Source: Oceanospirillum linum (GTDB lineage Bacteria; Pseudomonadota; Gammaproteobacteria; Pseudomonadales; Halomonadaceae). From it: a stretch of DNA of 64,000 bases. Below the pieces are notes generated by a model. That model made no database searches, was not told where the DNA came from, and saw only the letters and a program-made list of their open reading frames with translations. The stretch spans positions 173,254-237,253 of the forward strand of contig NZ_MTSD02000005.1 of the NCBI RefSeq assembly GCF_001995095.2, in the 5' to 3' direction. The translations under genes were made by a program, and so were the position numbers. Below, one piece after another: positions 1 through 7,948 of this stretch (position 1 is the stretch's first letter; each line of letters starts with the position of its first letter).

Positions 1-231
1 GGTAAGAAGATCGATAAAGCAGGGCTTCTGGCCTATATCATCTCCTTCCGCCAGCACAATGATTTCCACGAGCAGTGTGTCGAGCGCATGTTTGTAGATC
101 TCAGTCAGCGCTGCAAGCCGGAAGAGTTGACGGTGGTCGCACGCTATACCCGTCGGGGTGGGTTGGATATTAACCCGTGGCGTTCTTCGAATCGCCCGGA
201 TTTGGAAAACCGGCGTTTTGTCCGGCAATAG
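1..231 (+). CDS. queF: NADPH-dependent 7-cyano-7-deazaguanine reductase, C-terminal part
   Basis: Only the last 76 codons lie in the window; the start is upstream. The fragment carries the QueF C-terminal signature: [16 protein letters not shown] near its start, [20 protein letters not shown] towards the end, and a TAG stop. QueF reduces preQ0 to preQ1 in queuosine (tRNA wobble base) synthesis, in the cytoplasm. The HEQ segment and the [11 protein letters not shown] tail are conserved in the long YqcD/QueF class of proteobacteria. A hairpin 27 bases after the stop probably ends the transcript. Identity is secure from the motif; nothing can be said about the missing N-terminal half. Confidence 0.93.
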   Translation, partial: GKKIDKAGLLAYIISFRQHNDFHEQCVERMFVDLSQRCKPEELTVVARYTRRGGLDINPWRSSNRPDLENRRFVRQ

Positions 232-257
232 TTCTGTTGGCGTTCAGATGCAGGAAG

Positions 258-297
258 TGCCGGTAACTAAAGCATAAAATCTTTTTACCGGCATTTG
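258..297 (+). terminator. Hairpin terminator after queF
   Basis: Perfect 9-bp arms TGCCGGTAA (258-266) and TTACCGGCA (285-293), extended by AAAG/CTTT inside, followed by a short TTTGT. It lies between the queF stop and the end of the convergent gene at 327-1115, so it could serve both strands. Confidence 0.65.
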
Positions 298-326
298 TAT
301 CTTGTGCCTCGGGTATCCCGAAGAAA

Positions 327-1115
327 CTATTCCGGCTTATCTGTTTGAGGATGGGGTTCCTGGTGCACCTGTTCTTCAGGTTCGGAGGTGTGAGCCGTCT
401 CAGGTTCCTCCTGGCTGGTTGTTTCTTCAGATTGGCCGATTAATGCGCTATGTTCTTCTTTCAGCTGTTTTATGTCCTGTTCATGCTGCTCTTTATAACG
501 GCTTAATAATACCTTGGCCTTTGTCAGCTGATCGCGGTAATGCGTTATTTTCTCTTCGACAGCAGCGGCTTCTTTGCGGCTCAGCTTGATATATTCTTCT
601 AAGTCGAGCAGCGAGCTGTTTTGTTGCTCTGCGATGTCTACGGTACTCTCGGCACTAGCAGGGTTTTCAAGTAAGCCTTCGATCAGTTTGCGTAAATTAG
701 CCGTTAGCAGAAGCTTCTCATTGAGCATATTTCGCAGCTCACTAATCTCCCCGGTAACTTTGACAGAGTCTTCTTCGCTTAAACTGGGACTAACCGGAAT
801 AAAGCCCGCTCCCTCCATTTGTGGTGACGGGTCTGCGGATGCTTCCAGAGAGGCTGATGGTTGTATGGCCTCTTCCGGGTCGAGTGCCAGGGAGTCATGC
901 CCTTCCTCGGTACTGATGGAGGAACCGGACTCATGACTTTCCGTCATGGCGGCGACTGGTGGTGGCACGGTATCTGTCTCATTCTGATCTTCGCCGCGAA
1001 GAATACGAATCTGTTTTTTCAGAAAGCGGGTATGTAAAAAGAGAAAGAATATGCCTCCCGCCAGCAGCAGGAAGAGCTGTATAATACCAACAAGTGCCAA
1101 AGTGGACAGAACCAT
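327..1115 (-). CDS. Hypothetical membrane-anchored coiled-coil protein
   Basis: I do not recognise a family. The 262-residue product starts with one hydrophobic helix (about residues 5-28, rich in Leu/Phe/Gly) followed by a short basic stretch (KKQIRILRG), so the rest is probably cytoplasmic. Residues 40-115 are acidic, Ser/Pro/Glu-rich and probably disordered. Residues 120-235 have heptad-like spacing with many Lys, Glu, Leu and Gln (for example KEAAAVEEKITHYRDQLTKA) and are likely coiled coil. The C-terminus is again acidic with repeated EE, PE and HQEP. The architecture recalls scaffold or cell-envelope proteins, but no function should be assigned. The gene is monocistronic and convergent with queF. 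Confidence 0.7.
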   Translation of the reverse strand: MVLSTLALVGIIQLFLLLAGGIFFLFLHTRFLKKQIRILRGEDQNETDTVPPPVAAMTESHESGSSISTEEGHDSLALDPEEAIQPSASLEASADPSPQMEGAGFIPVSPSLSEEDSVKVTGEISELRNMLNEKLLLTANLRKLIEGLLENPASAESTVDIAEQQNSSLLDLEEYIKLSRKEAAAVEEKITHYRDQLTKAKVLLSRYKEQHEQDIKQLKEEHSALIGQSEETTSQEEPETAHTSEPEEQVHQEPHPQTDKPE

Positions 1116-1298
1116 GTCAACGTTTCCTTAAAGACTCAGATCTTGGCATCATAACCTGTATTGCTGGTAAGCTCTATGCTGGTTTTAATGGCTTGAAAAT
1201 AAGCCGGAATACAGCTTATCAGAGTGGTTATTGTCACTTTATGGGCGCTTTATACCAGTAGGATGTATGCATCTATTGGGTCGAAAAATGGGGTTTAT

Positions 1299-1859
1299 AT
1301 GCAAGCTGATACTTTACTTTTAAATCGAAATTCTCATCCCAAGCTGGCCGGTGAGCTACCAGATGCTGATACACTGGAATTTATTTATCAGGCTGCCTTA
1401 CGGGCTCCTGACCATGGTTGTATCCGTCCATGGCGCTTTATCGAGTTTTCCGGTGCCGGGCGTGAACGTCTGGGGGAGATATTTTTTCGTGGGCTGATGG
1501 CCCGTAACCCGCAGGCTGATGAAGCCCAGCAGAATAAGGTGCGCATGATGACATTAAGAGCGCCTTTGATTATTGCTGTGATCGCCAAGGTTACAGAGGA
1601 CCACCCGAAGGTTCCTGTCATTGAACAGGTGCTTTCTGCCGGAGCCGCTGCACAGAACATGATGCTGGCAGCTTATGCAAAGAATTTGGGGGCGATCTGG
1701 CGTACCGGTGATGTGGCATTTGATCCTGTCGTGAATCAGGAACTGGGTCTTGAAGGTGAAGACCAGGTCGTTGGCTATCTCTACATTGGTGATGTTGAAG
1801 GTCGTAATAAACCTCTGCCTGAACACAGTACTGAAGATTTTGTTGAGCGTTGGAGTTGA
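1299..1859 (+). CDS. YdjA-like nitroreductase family protein
   Basis: The 186-residue product resembles E. coli YdjA, a small FMN-dependent nitroreductase-fold protein acting as a homodimer in the cytoplasm. Visible signatures are LLLNRNSHPKLAG at the start, RAPDHGCIRPWRF (the family APDH...PWRF phosphate/FMN-contacting segment), RAPLIIAVIAK and the GAIWRTGD segment. The physiological substrate of the family is not established. I chose ATG 1299, which has GGGG six bases upstream and matches the usual family N-terminus; upstream in-frame codons to 1224 add a non-conserved 25-residue tail. The thioesterase gene follows 49 bases later on the same strand, so the two may be cotranscribed. Confidence 0.87.
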   Translation: MQADTLLLNRNSHPKLAGELPDADTLEFIYQAALRAPDHGCIRPWRFIEFSGAGRERLGEIFFRGLMARNPQADEAQQNKVRMMTLRAPLIIAVIAKVTEDHPKVPVIEQVLSAGAAAQNMMLAAYAKNLGAIWRTGDVAFDPVVNQELGLEGEDQVVGYLYIGDVEGRNKPLPEHSTEDFVERWS

Positions 1860-1908
1860 TAGCTGGTCTCTGCAAAAAAGTAACACAGCAACAAAACAGG
1901 AGTGAGCA

Positions 1909-2361
1909 GTGCATCAGGCTCGGGTTGATCAATTTTTAGACCATGTTAAATCATCCATTCCTCTGGTGAATCATCTGGGGCTGAACCGGGTAATTTTTGA
2001 GAACAATGAAGTGTGTTTTCATGTTTCCCTGGCACCTAATCTGAATGATAAAGGAACAGGGTTTGGCGGTTCTATTAGTGGGCTTTGCACACTGGCAGGC
2101 TGGGCGCTGACAACTCTGCTTTTGATTGAAGCGGATCTTGAGCGAAATGTTGTGGTTAAAACCGGTACGATCGATTTTTTTGCACCAGTGACTTCTGATT
2201 TTGTTGTCCGTTGCTTTTGCCCTGACCTGAAGGGTAGTGATCTTCTGATCGATAAGGTGCAAAGTAAAGGGCGAGGCCGCTTACCCATAGTGGCGGAAAT
2301 CAGTCAGGGTGATGTGCTTGCCGTTCGTTATAGTGGTGATTATGTTGCATTGGACAGCTAA
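1909..2361 (+). CDS. YiiD C-terminal-type thioesterase domain protein
   Basis: A 150-residue single-domain protein with hotdog-fold features: an N-terminal helix, LAPNLNDKGTGFGGSISGLC (the NDKGTxFGGS segment typical of the YiiD_C putative thioesterase family), and TGTIDFFAPVTSDF, a beta strand in the usual IxFxxPV position. It is therefore probably an acyl-CoA or acyl-ACP thioesterase; the substrate is unknown. The GTG start at 1909 is supported by AGGAG at 1898-1902 with a six-base spacer. In E. coli the same domain is fused behind an acetyltransferase; here it stands alone. Confidence 0.8.
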   Translation: MHQARVDQFLDHVKSSIPLVNHLGLNRVIFENNEVCFHVSLAPNLNDKGTGFGGSISGLCTLAGWALTTLLLIEADLERNVVVKTGTIDFFAPVTSDFVVRCFCPDLKGSDLLIDKVQSKGRGRLPIVAEISQGDVLAVRYSGDYVALDS

Positions 2362-2446
2362 AGCTCTGCATAGAGTTGGTGCTGGTTCCATTGAAGGGTA
2401 AGTACTTGAGATTTATAAAAAAGTTATAAAAAACACCAAAAAAAGC

Positions 2447-2475
2447 TTGCTCTGGGGGAAACCCCTCCCTATAAT
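2447..2475 (+). promoter_or_regulatory. Sigma-70 promoter of tRNA-Ser
   Basis: TTGCTC (2447-2452), a 17-base spacer, and a consensus TATAAT (2470-2475). A GC-rich discriminator (ACGCGCC) follows, as is usual for stringently controlled stable-RNA promoters. The tRNA begins about 40 bases after the predicted start point. Confidence 0.85.
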
Positions 2476-2521
2476 ACGCGCCATCTGTTGAGCGACTGTT
2501 GTTGTTCAGGCAAGATATTGC

Positions 2522-2609
2522 GGAGAGGTGGCCGAGTGGTCGAAGGCGCACGCCTGGAAAGTGTGTATACCGAAAGGTATCGAGGGTTCGAATCCCTCCC
2601 TCTCCGCCA
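2522..2609 (+). tRNA. tRNA-Ser (anticodon GGA)
   Basis: The acceptor stem GGAGAGG pairs with CCTCTCC, the discriminator is G and CCA is encoded. The anticodon stem CACGC/GTGTG encloses loop CTGGAAA, giving anticodon GGA at 2556-2558 (reads UCC and UCU). The long variable arm TATACCGAAAGGTATC confirms a class II serine tRNA, and the T-loop GGTTCGAATCC is canonical. Integrase debris and a restriction-modification operon follow directly, so this gene was probably the attachment site of an island. Confidence 0.97.
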
Positions 2610-2617
2610 CGAATTCT

Positions 2618-2652
2618 AAAGCCCGCTGATTCTATGAATCAGCGGGCTTTTT
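2618..2652 (+). terminator. Rho-independent terminator of tRNA-Ser
   Basis: A 15-bp stem, AAAGCCCGCTGATTC and its complement, with a three-base loop TAT (2633-2635) and a run of T at 2648-2652. It begins nine bases after the tRNA. Confidence 0.92.
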
Positions 2653-2694
2653 CGTTTAAATCCCTGAAGACATTCGTGGCGTTATCGGTACGCG

Positions 2695-3169
2695 ATGGAT
2701 CAAGAAGTCCCTTCGAGGCCTGACATATCTGAAGCAACACGTCAGCTTGTTATTGAATACTCAAAAGAGAGTGCTCTGATCGAGTACACGTGCAGTCTTT
2801 TGCCTGATTCCCCAAAGATACTGAGATCGTTGGTTTGATGCCTGTTTATCTGAAATTGAGAATGATGGGGACATTCCATCTGTGCAAACTCCCGTACCTT
2901 CAATCGGCGCTTTAACAGGATGCCGGATAAACTGGGATTGAAGCCGGATACAGGGGGAGAAACTGTTAAGAAACTTCCACTCATTGAGACATGCGTTCAG
3001 AGCGAATGCCCGTGGCTTTGACATCGCTAAGGAAACAGCTGATTTGATTGGCGGCTGGCGCGATCAGGAGGGTAGAACCTCTGCTGATTCCTATGGACTG
3101 CACTTTGAGATGTTTATCGGTGAGCTGAAAGAGGCTATTGATAGGATTGAGTACAGGGTTGAGTTTTAA
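2695..3169 (+). pseudogene. Degraded tyrosine recombinase (integrase) remnant
   Basis: Pieces of one integrase C-terminal domain are spread over different frames. One frame gives RTFNRRFNRMPDKLGLKP (about 2893-2950); a shift near 2970 leads to FHSLRHAF (2975-2998), the box II H-x-x-R-H motif. The same frame continues with ETADLIGGW and ends with TSADSYG, the position of the catalytic tyrosine, then a helix and stop at 3169. In-frame stops and at least two frame changes show that it is dead. The most upstream piece (ATG 2695 to TGA 2838, 47 codons) is weaker and may be unrelated. Position directly after tRNA-Ser fits an island integrase. Confidence 0.7.
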
Positions 3170-3258
3170 GTTTTGAATACTTGGGGTGAGAAATAATAAG
3201 ACCTACTATGTGTCAGAAAGGAGTTTCGGTGGTAGGCCTATATTCGGTATATCTGAGG

Positions 3259-4038
3259 CTAGTTGCTTGTTGGCTCTAGCAATTTACAGGGTTTGTCGAT
3301 GCTGCTGTTGTACTCAACAATCTTATGCCAGTTGAGTTCACCGCTATCGTCAACAAAGTTAATCGCTAGTTGTTTGAGAAGGCGGTTTTTCGTTCTTTTA
3401 TAAGACTCCATATATTGCTGACGATGTTCTAGAGCAAATTTACCAATCGAGTCTGAAATTCTCAGATAGAAATCCTTCTCACCTGACAGTAAGTACCAGA
3501 AGGCCTGTCCTGCATGTTTCTCCGTTTTTGACGCTTTGGCGGCTTTGTTTCTGCCATAGCCATAGCCAATAATAGGGCGGATCTCTTTTCCTAGCTTTCT
3601 TAGGCGAGACTTTAACTCAAGAAATTCAGTTGATTGCCCCTTCGTGCTTTGCGAGTTAAAGATGTTGGTTCCAGACTTAACTGCAATAGCTAGATATGAG
3701 TTTGCAGTTTCGATGGCAAGGTCTGTTCCAGATGCGCTACCGACAGTTACAGATTCCCTTTTTTCGTGATCAACCAAAACAGCATTCTTAGCTGTCCAAA
3801 AGGCTAGCGGCTCAAAGAAATCGTTTCCAAAAAGAGTTTCGTCTGAACTAGATAGGAAGGCATCGAGCATGGCCTCGATTAGCTCAGATGAATCATTTAG
3901 CCCTATAGAACGAAATAGATATGGGTTTTTCTTCAGTAGTCTCTTTAGGTCGATCTCATCAAGTTTGGCAAAGCGTTTCTCGTAAAGAATGTTAAGTAAT
4001 CGACTAATTTCTCGATCCAGTGCATCCTGTTTAATCAT
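3259..4038 (-). CDS. Type II restriction endonuclease, PD-(D/E)xK type
   Basis: The 259-residue product follows and overlaps a C5-cytosine methyltransferase gene on the same strand, so it is taken as the cognate endonuclease. The core is visible as GTDLAIETANSYLAIAVKSG, around residues 104-123: Asp106, acidic Glu110, and Lys121 in the VKSG turn. The following TNIFNSQS resembles the KSGxN...NS segment of EcoO109I/PmeII-like enzymes; that subfamily call is tentative. The recognition site cannot be read from the sequence. The start at 4038 is preceded by GGGAG six bases upstream; a longer in-frame start at 4128 has no such site. The start lies inside the last eight bases of the methyltransferase gene, giving translational coupling. 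Confidence 0.82.
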   Translation of the reverse strand: MIKQDALDREISRLLNILYEKRFAKLDEIDLKRLLKKNPYLFRSIGLNDSSELIEAMLDAFLSSSDETLFGNDFFEPLAFWTAKNAVLVDHEKRESVTVGSASGTDLAIETANSYLAIAVKSGTNIFNSQSTKGQSTEFLELKSRLRKLGKEIRPIIGYGYGRNKAAKASKTEKHAGQAFWYLLSGEKDFYLRISDSIGKFALEHRQQYMESYKRTKNRLLKQLAINFVDDSGELNWHKIVEYNSSIDKPCKLLEPTSN

Positions 4039-5197
4039 GTCTGCTCCCTGTTTGGTATTGCTTAAGTTTGTTGTGGACTGATGTCCCTCGCATTCTTTTT
4101 GAATTGACTTTTGAGTTCCCCAGAGCAACCGCTCTTAGCATTTCGCCAATAGCTTTCCCTAATGGAATTGGAACTGCATTACCAATTTGTTTGTAACAGT
4201 TGGCTAGAGATCCTTTGAAAATCCAGTGGTCAGGAAACCCTTGGATGCGCGCATATTCTCTGACTGATAAAGGTCGTAACTCACGAGGATGTCCTAGCAA
4301 TGTTGCTTTTTGAGATGGACTGGTGACAAGTGTTGGTGATGGCTCATTGAAGCTGAGCCGTCTAAAAAAGCCTACCTTGCCGCCCCCTGATTTGTATGCA
4401 CCTCCCATAGCTTCTTCAACTAAATTCTGAGGGAGAGATTTCCAGTTCCCGCCTTCAGGAACTAATTTGAGGTACTTGAGAATTTTTTCGGATAACTTCC
4501 CACTTGGGCCAGGATCTTTAAGGCCTGCCAGTGCATCACCTAATGTTTTCCAACGCATTGCCGGATTTTGGTGGAAGTGAAAGTGGGTAGGCATTGGAAG
4601 ATAAACTGGTTCGTTGTCTCTGCTGCCGATAATAATAAGTCTTTCTCGAAATTGAGGGGTTCCATAATGCACTGCATCTACAACGTCATGGACAGTGTGA
4701 TAACCAATACGTCTGAATTCATCTAGAATGACTTCTAGAAGGGGGCGTTCAAACACAGTTCCATTATCCACCATCATTGAAGCCAAGCCTTTTACATTTT
4801 CCATGACGAAAAAGCGAGGTCGAACAGAGTTCACTACATGTACAAATTGCTGATATAGCTGTCCTCTTTCATCCTGCTCTCCCCTGCGTCTGCCTGCCGT
4901 AGAGTATGCTTGACAAGGAGGGCCACCAACAACGGCAAAGACATCTTCTTGTCGAACTTTGGCCTCTTCTAGAAGGAAGTTGCACGATGGGTCTTGTTCA
5001 ATGAGTTCCCGAATGTCGCCTTCGATTGCTTTGTGATTGTTAGCCCGAATAGTTTCGATGCACCACTTATCGAAATCCTGAGAAACGGCAACATGTAGGC
5101 CAGCTTGCTCCATGCCAATATCAAGTCCCATTCCTCCTGAGAACAGAGAAATTACAGGATATGCTGGTGTGTTCGATAGAGACCTTACATTTTGCAT
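4031..5197 (-). CDS. DNA (cytosine-5-)-methyltransferase
   Basis: The 388-residue product shows all main C5-methyltransferase motifs in order. Motif I SLFSGGMGLDIG (17-28) binds AdoMet. Motif IV GGPPCQ (91-96) holds catalytic Cys95. Motif VI is ENV (133-135), motif VIII is QFRER (182-186), motif IX is RPLSVREYARIQGFP, and motif X is QIGNAVPIPLGKAIGEML. The short target-recognition region (about 200-285) sits between VIII and IX. It protects host DNA from the endonuclease encoded downstream. No Shine-Dalgarno sequence is visible before ATG 5197, and a 25-bp interrupted palindrome starts eight bases upstream, so a leaderless or autoregulated message is possible (inference). Confidence 0.95.
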   Translation of the reverse strand: MQNVRSLSNTPAYPVISLFSGGMGLDIGMEQAGLHVAVSQDFDKWCIETIRANNHKAIEGDIRELIEQDPSCNFLLEEAKVRQEDVFAVVGGPPCQAYSTAGRRRGEQDERGQLYQQFVHVVNSVRPRFFVMENVKGLASMMVDNGTVFERPLLEVILDEFRRIGYHTVHDVVDAVHYGTPQFRERLIIIGSRDNEPVYLPMPTHFHFHQNPAMRWKTLGDALAGLKDPGPSGKLSEKILKYLKLVPEGGNWKSLPQNLVEEAMGGAYKSGGGKVGFFRRLSFNEPSPTLVTSPSQKATLLGHPRELRPLSVREYARIQGFPDHWIFKGSLANCYKQIGNAVPIPLGKAIGEMLRAVALGNSKVNSKRMRGTSVHNKLKQYQTGSRHD

Positions 5198-5204
5198 TGG
5201 TTTA

Positions 5205-5229
5205 GACTTCTAACTTCAAGTGTTAAGTC
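5205..5229. promoter_or_regulatory. Interrupted palindrome upstream of the R-M operon
   Basis: The 25-bp element has symmetrical half sites: GACTT, three bases, ACTT, a central base, AAGT, three bases, AAGTC. Nine base pairs per half match. It lies eight bases before the methyltransferase ATG, where a controlling protein (possibly the methyltransferase itself, since no separate C-protein gene is seen) could bind. Functional role is inferred from symmetry and position only. Confidence 0.5.
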
Positions 5230-5708
5230 AGCTTACGCTGGAGAGGAGGCTGCTTTCAAAAGGATTGGAATTCTAAAGCGTTTGGAGCCATCTGTCATAA
5301 TTATCAGCTCAAATTTTCACCACAAATTTTCGAAACCCTGTATAACGCATATTCGCCAGCTGATTCCCCCGTTACCCCGTCTTAACAGCTCTCAAAAGAA
5401 ACAGGCGGCTTACCCTCTCTAGTTACCTTACTCTCATTCATCCTGTTGCTGACTCATGCTTTCTTAGCAGATCCCCTCAAGCGAACTACCATGGCTTATA
5501 TGCTTAGTTAACGGCAAAGTCATAATCAGCTGCTAAGCTTTATAAGAGCTTTGGTTTGTGACGTCTTCTTTTAGATATAGTTAATATATCTTGCCTCCAT
5601 CATGTAACGTTAAGTATCTTGGTGGTATGGACTACAAACCTGACTGCGCTAAATGTGATTCTGACTCTGCGTAGTAAATAACCCTGATCGTTAATGAGAT
5701 GCCTATCT
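5230..5708. other. Intergenic region between the R-M operon and the chemoreceptor gene
   Basis: About 480 bases without a convincing gene. It is AT-rich. A small symmetric element, GATATA, five bases, TATATC (5574-5590), lies about 120 bases before the chemoreceptor start. No integrase, tRNA 3'-end duplication or other island right boundary could be recognised here. Confidence 0.5.
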
Positions 5709-7820
5709 ATGAAAACATGGTCGTTACGAAATAAACTACTTTTGTTCTCTTTACTACTGCTTGCACTGGCTTTAGGTGGGCTGTCATGGGTTGCCAGTAA
5801 TGCTATGAAGCATACATCTGATGAAGTTATCAGCCAGATTTCAGTATCCAGCCGGGATCGGGTTTTCAGCATTCTCAGGCAGGCTTCATACCGTGTCAGT
5901 ACTGAGGTCAGCAGCTATATGAATCGGGCTTTTGATACGCCGGTTACAATGAATCGAATTATTAGCGCGGGTCTGGATGATCCCGACAAGCGGATGAGCC
6001 GTGATGAGGTTAAGGTCATGGTGCGTCAGGCTCTCGAGGCGAATCCTCTGGTCAGTTCTGCCTATATTCAGTTTGAGAAAAATGGTTATGGCGATGAAGA
6101 TGCGCTAATGGTTGGAACGGGCGATCATACAACCGTGATTGGAACACTGGAGACCTATTGGGTACGTGAAGCCGGTTCGTTGACGCACTACGTAACGGAT
6201 GATCCTCAATCCAAGTATTCGGAGACACCTAACGATCTGGGCGACCGGGAGTCTGAATGGTATTTGTGCAGTTACGAAACCAGTAAACCCTGCATTGTAG
6301 AGCCTTATCTTTATGAAATAGAGCCCGGCAATGAAGTTCTGATGACAAGTTTGGTAACACCTCTGGTACGTAAAGGGCAGTTTGTCGGGGTTGCCGGTTC
6401 AGACATCAACTTGCCCGTGCTGCAAAAACTGATGAAAGAGATGTCTTCAAAACTGTTTGGCGGGCAGGCTCAGCTGCATCTGATTACATCTAAAGGCCGC
6501 ATTGTAGCCAGTAGCCAGTATACGGACAAACTATCCCGTCCGCTTACGGAAGCCAGTCAGGTGTTTTCTGATGCGATTCAGGGCAAAAATGGTGAAATTT
6601 TCAAACATAATGAGCTGTTAATTGCAGATCAGCCTGTGCAGATTGAAGCCCCGAACACTCGGTGGCGCCTGATACTGACTGTGCCTGAGTCAGTGGCTTT
6701 TGCTGGCGTTAACCAGCTTAAAGCAGATCTGCAGGAAGATGTACGTAATACCCAGGGAACCCTGCTGGTGTTCTCATTGGTTATTATTGGCTTAGCCGTA
6801 GCAGCCATTATTATTTTTGTTGGTACGATTACGCGCCCTTTAAATCAGATGCGTGAGCGTGTTTTTAACCTCAGTAGTGCTGATGGTGATCTGACGCAGA
6901 CGCTTAAGGTTGAAAATCATCGGGAATTGATTGAAATAGGTCAGGGAATTAACCAGTTTATTGCTAAGCTGCGGGATATGATTCTTGCGCTACAGGAGCA
7001 AAGCTTACAGGTGCAGAAACAAACAAACCTGCTGAGCGAAGCAACGACCATTACCTCAGAGACCATCGCCCGGCAAACCGCTGAAACGGATAGTGTGGCC
7101 ACTGCAATGGGAGAGATGGCTTCAACCAGTGCTGAAGTTGCGCGCCTTGCTTCCACCAGTGCGGAAGGAACTCAGGTTTCAGAGAAAATTCTGCAAAATA
7201 CTCAGGCAAGCTTTGATCACAGTGTGGAGCAGGTGCAGACTATTGCTCAGGCTATGGCAGAGAACAGTAAGCGTATCGCTAAAGTATCAGCCCGTAGTGA
7301 TGATATTAACCAGATTGTGAAGACGATCTCGGATATTGCTGAGCAGACAAATTTATTGGCCCTGAATGCGGCGATCGAAGCTGCCCGTGCCGGAGACCAG
7401 GGACGTGGCTTTGCTGTTGTAGCTGATGAGGTACGTACGCTTGCTGCTAATACCCAGAAGTCTACAGAAGAGATTAATGAGCTGGTGAAACGCTTACAAA
7501 GCAACGTTGGTGAAGCGGTAGAGCAGATTGAAGCAAATAAGAGCCGCTCAGAAGAGACGACCCAAAGTATTGCAGATAGTGTTGATAGCCTGAAAGAGCT
7601 GGCTACTCAGGTTAATCTCATTGCTGATAATACGGTACAGGTGGCGTCGGCAGCTGAAGAGCAAAGCCAGGTGAATCATGAAATCAGCCGGAGTGTTGTC
7701 GGCATAGGTGACACTGCGAAGGAGCTGAACGATCAGGCCCATACGATTGATGGTGTCCGTCAGGAACTGACACAGGTTGTTGGGTTGCTGGATGAGCAGC
7801 TGAGTCGCCTTAAAGTGTAG
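5709..7820 (+). CDS. Methyl-accepting chemotaxis protein with periplasmic Cache-type sensor
   Basis: The product of about 703 residues has transmembrane helix 1 near residues 8-30. A periplasmic domain of about 310 residues follows, with dCache-like features ([36 protein letters not shown]: the usual pattern in which a small ligand contacts the membrane-distal pocket). Transmembrane helix 2 is near 345-365, followed by HAMP ([15 protein letters not shown]) and a long cytoplasmic coiled coil. The hairpin tip that binds CheA/CheW is intact: [33 protein letters not shown]. No C-terminal NWETF-like tether for CheR is present. ATG 5709 is preferred over ATG 5694 because it starts directly before the first helix. 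The ligand is unknown. A terminator follows at 7883. Confidence 0.95.
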   Translation: MKTWSLRNKLLLFSLLLLALALGGLSWVASNAMKHTSDEVISQISVSSRDRVFSILRQASYRVSTEVSSYMNRAFDTPVTMNRIISAGLDDPDKRMSRDEVKVMVRQALEANPLVSSAYIQFEKNGYGDEDALMVGTGDHTTVIGTLETYWVREAGSLTHYVTDDPQSKYSETPNDLGDRESEWYLCSYETSKPCIVEPYLYEIEPGNEVLMTSLVTPLVRKGQFVGVAGSDINLPVLQKLMKEMSSKLFGGQAQLHLITSKGRIVASSQYTDKLSRPLTEASQVFSDAIQGKNGEIFKHNELLIADQPVQIEAPNTRWRLILTVPESVAFAGVNQLKADLQEDVRNTQGTLLVFSLVIIGLAVAAIIIFVGTITRPLNQMRERVFNLSSADGDLTQTLKVENHRELIEIGQGINQFIAKLRDMILALQEQSLQVQKQTNLLSEATTITSETIARQTAETDSVATAMGEMASTSAEVARLASTSAEGTQVSEKILQNTQASFDHSVEQVQTIAQAMAENSKRIAKVSARSDDINQIVKTISDIAEQTNLLALNAAIEAARAGDQGRGFAVVADEVRTLAANTQKSTEEINELVKRLQSNVGEAVEQIEANKSRSEETTQSIADSVDSLKELATQVNLIADNTVQVASAAEEQSQVNHEISRSVVGIGDTAKELNDQAHTIDGVRQELTQVVGLLDEQLSRLKV

Positions 7821-7882
7821 TACTTCCCTGCCGGGACATGCGCCCTGAAATAGCGCTGTTTGGTAATCTGTGTTTAAAAGGG

Positions 7883-7919
7883 CCCTCAATAGCTGACTAA
7901 TCAGCTTTGGGGGTTTTTT
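7883..7919 (+). terminator. Terminator after the chemoreceptor gene
   Basis: CCCTCAATAGCTGA, loop CTAA, then TCAGCTTTGGGGG and a run of six T. The stem is imperfect in the centre but strong at both ends. It lies between the convergent chemoreceptor and selO genes. Confidence 0.75.
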
Positions 7920-7948
7920 GTGGCTGCTCTTGCATACTGAGATTGCTG

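Noticed and set aside
2742..3024. Minus-strand open frames over the integrase remnant
   Set aside because: No ribosome site or family match; the plus strand holds the recombinase motif FHSLRHAF.
5300..5700. A second copy of the tRNA-Ser 3' end marking the right border of the island
   Set aside because: I looked for GGTTCGAATCC and CCTCTCCGCCA there and found only short, unconvincing matches such as ACCCTCTCTAG.
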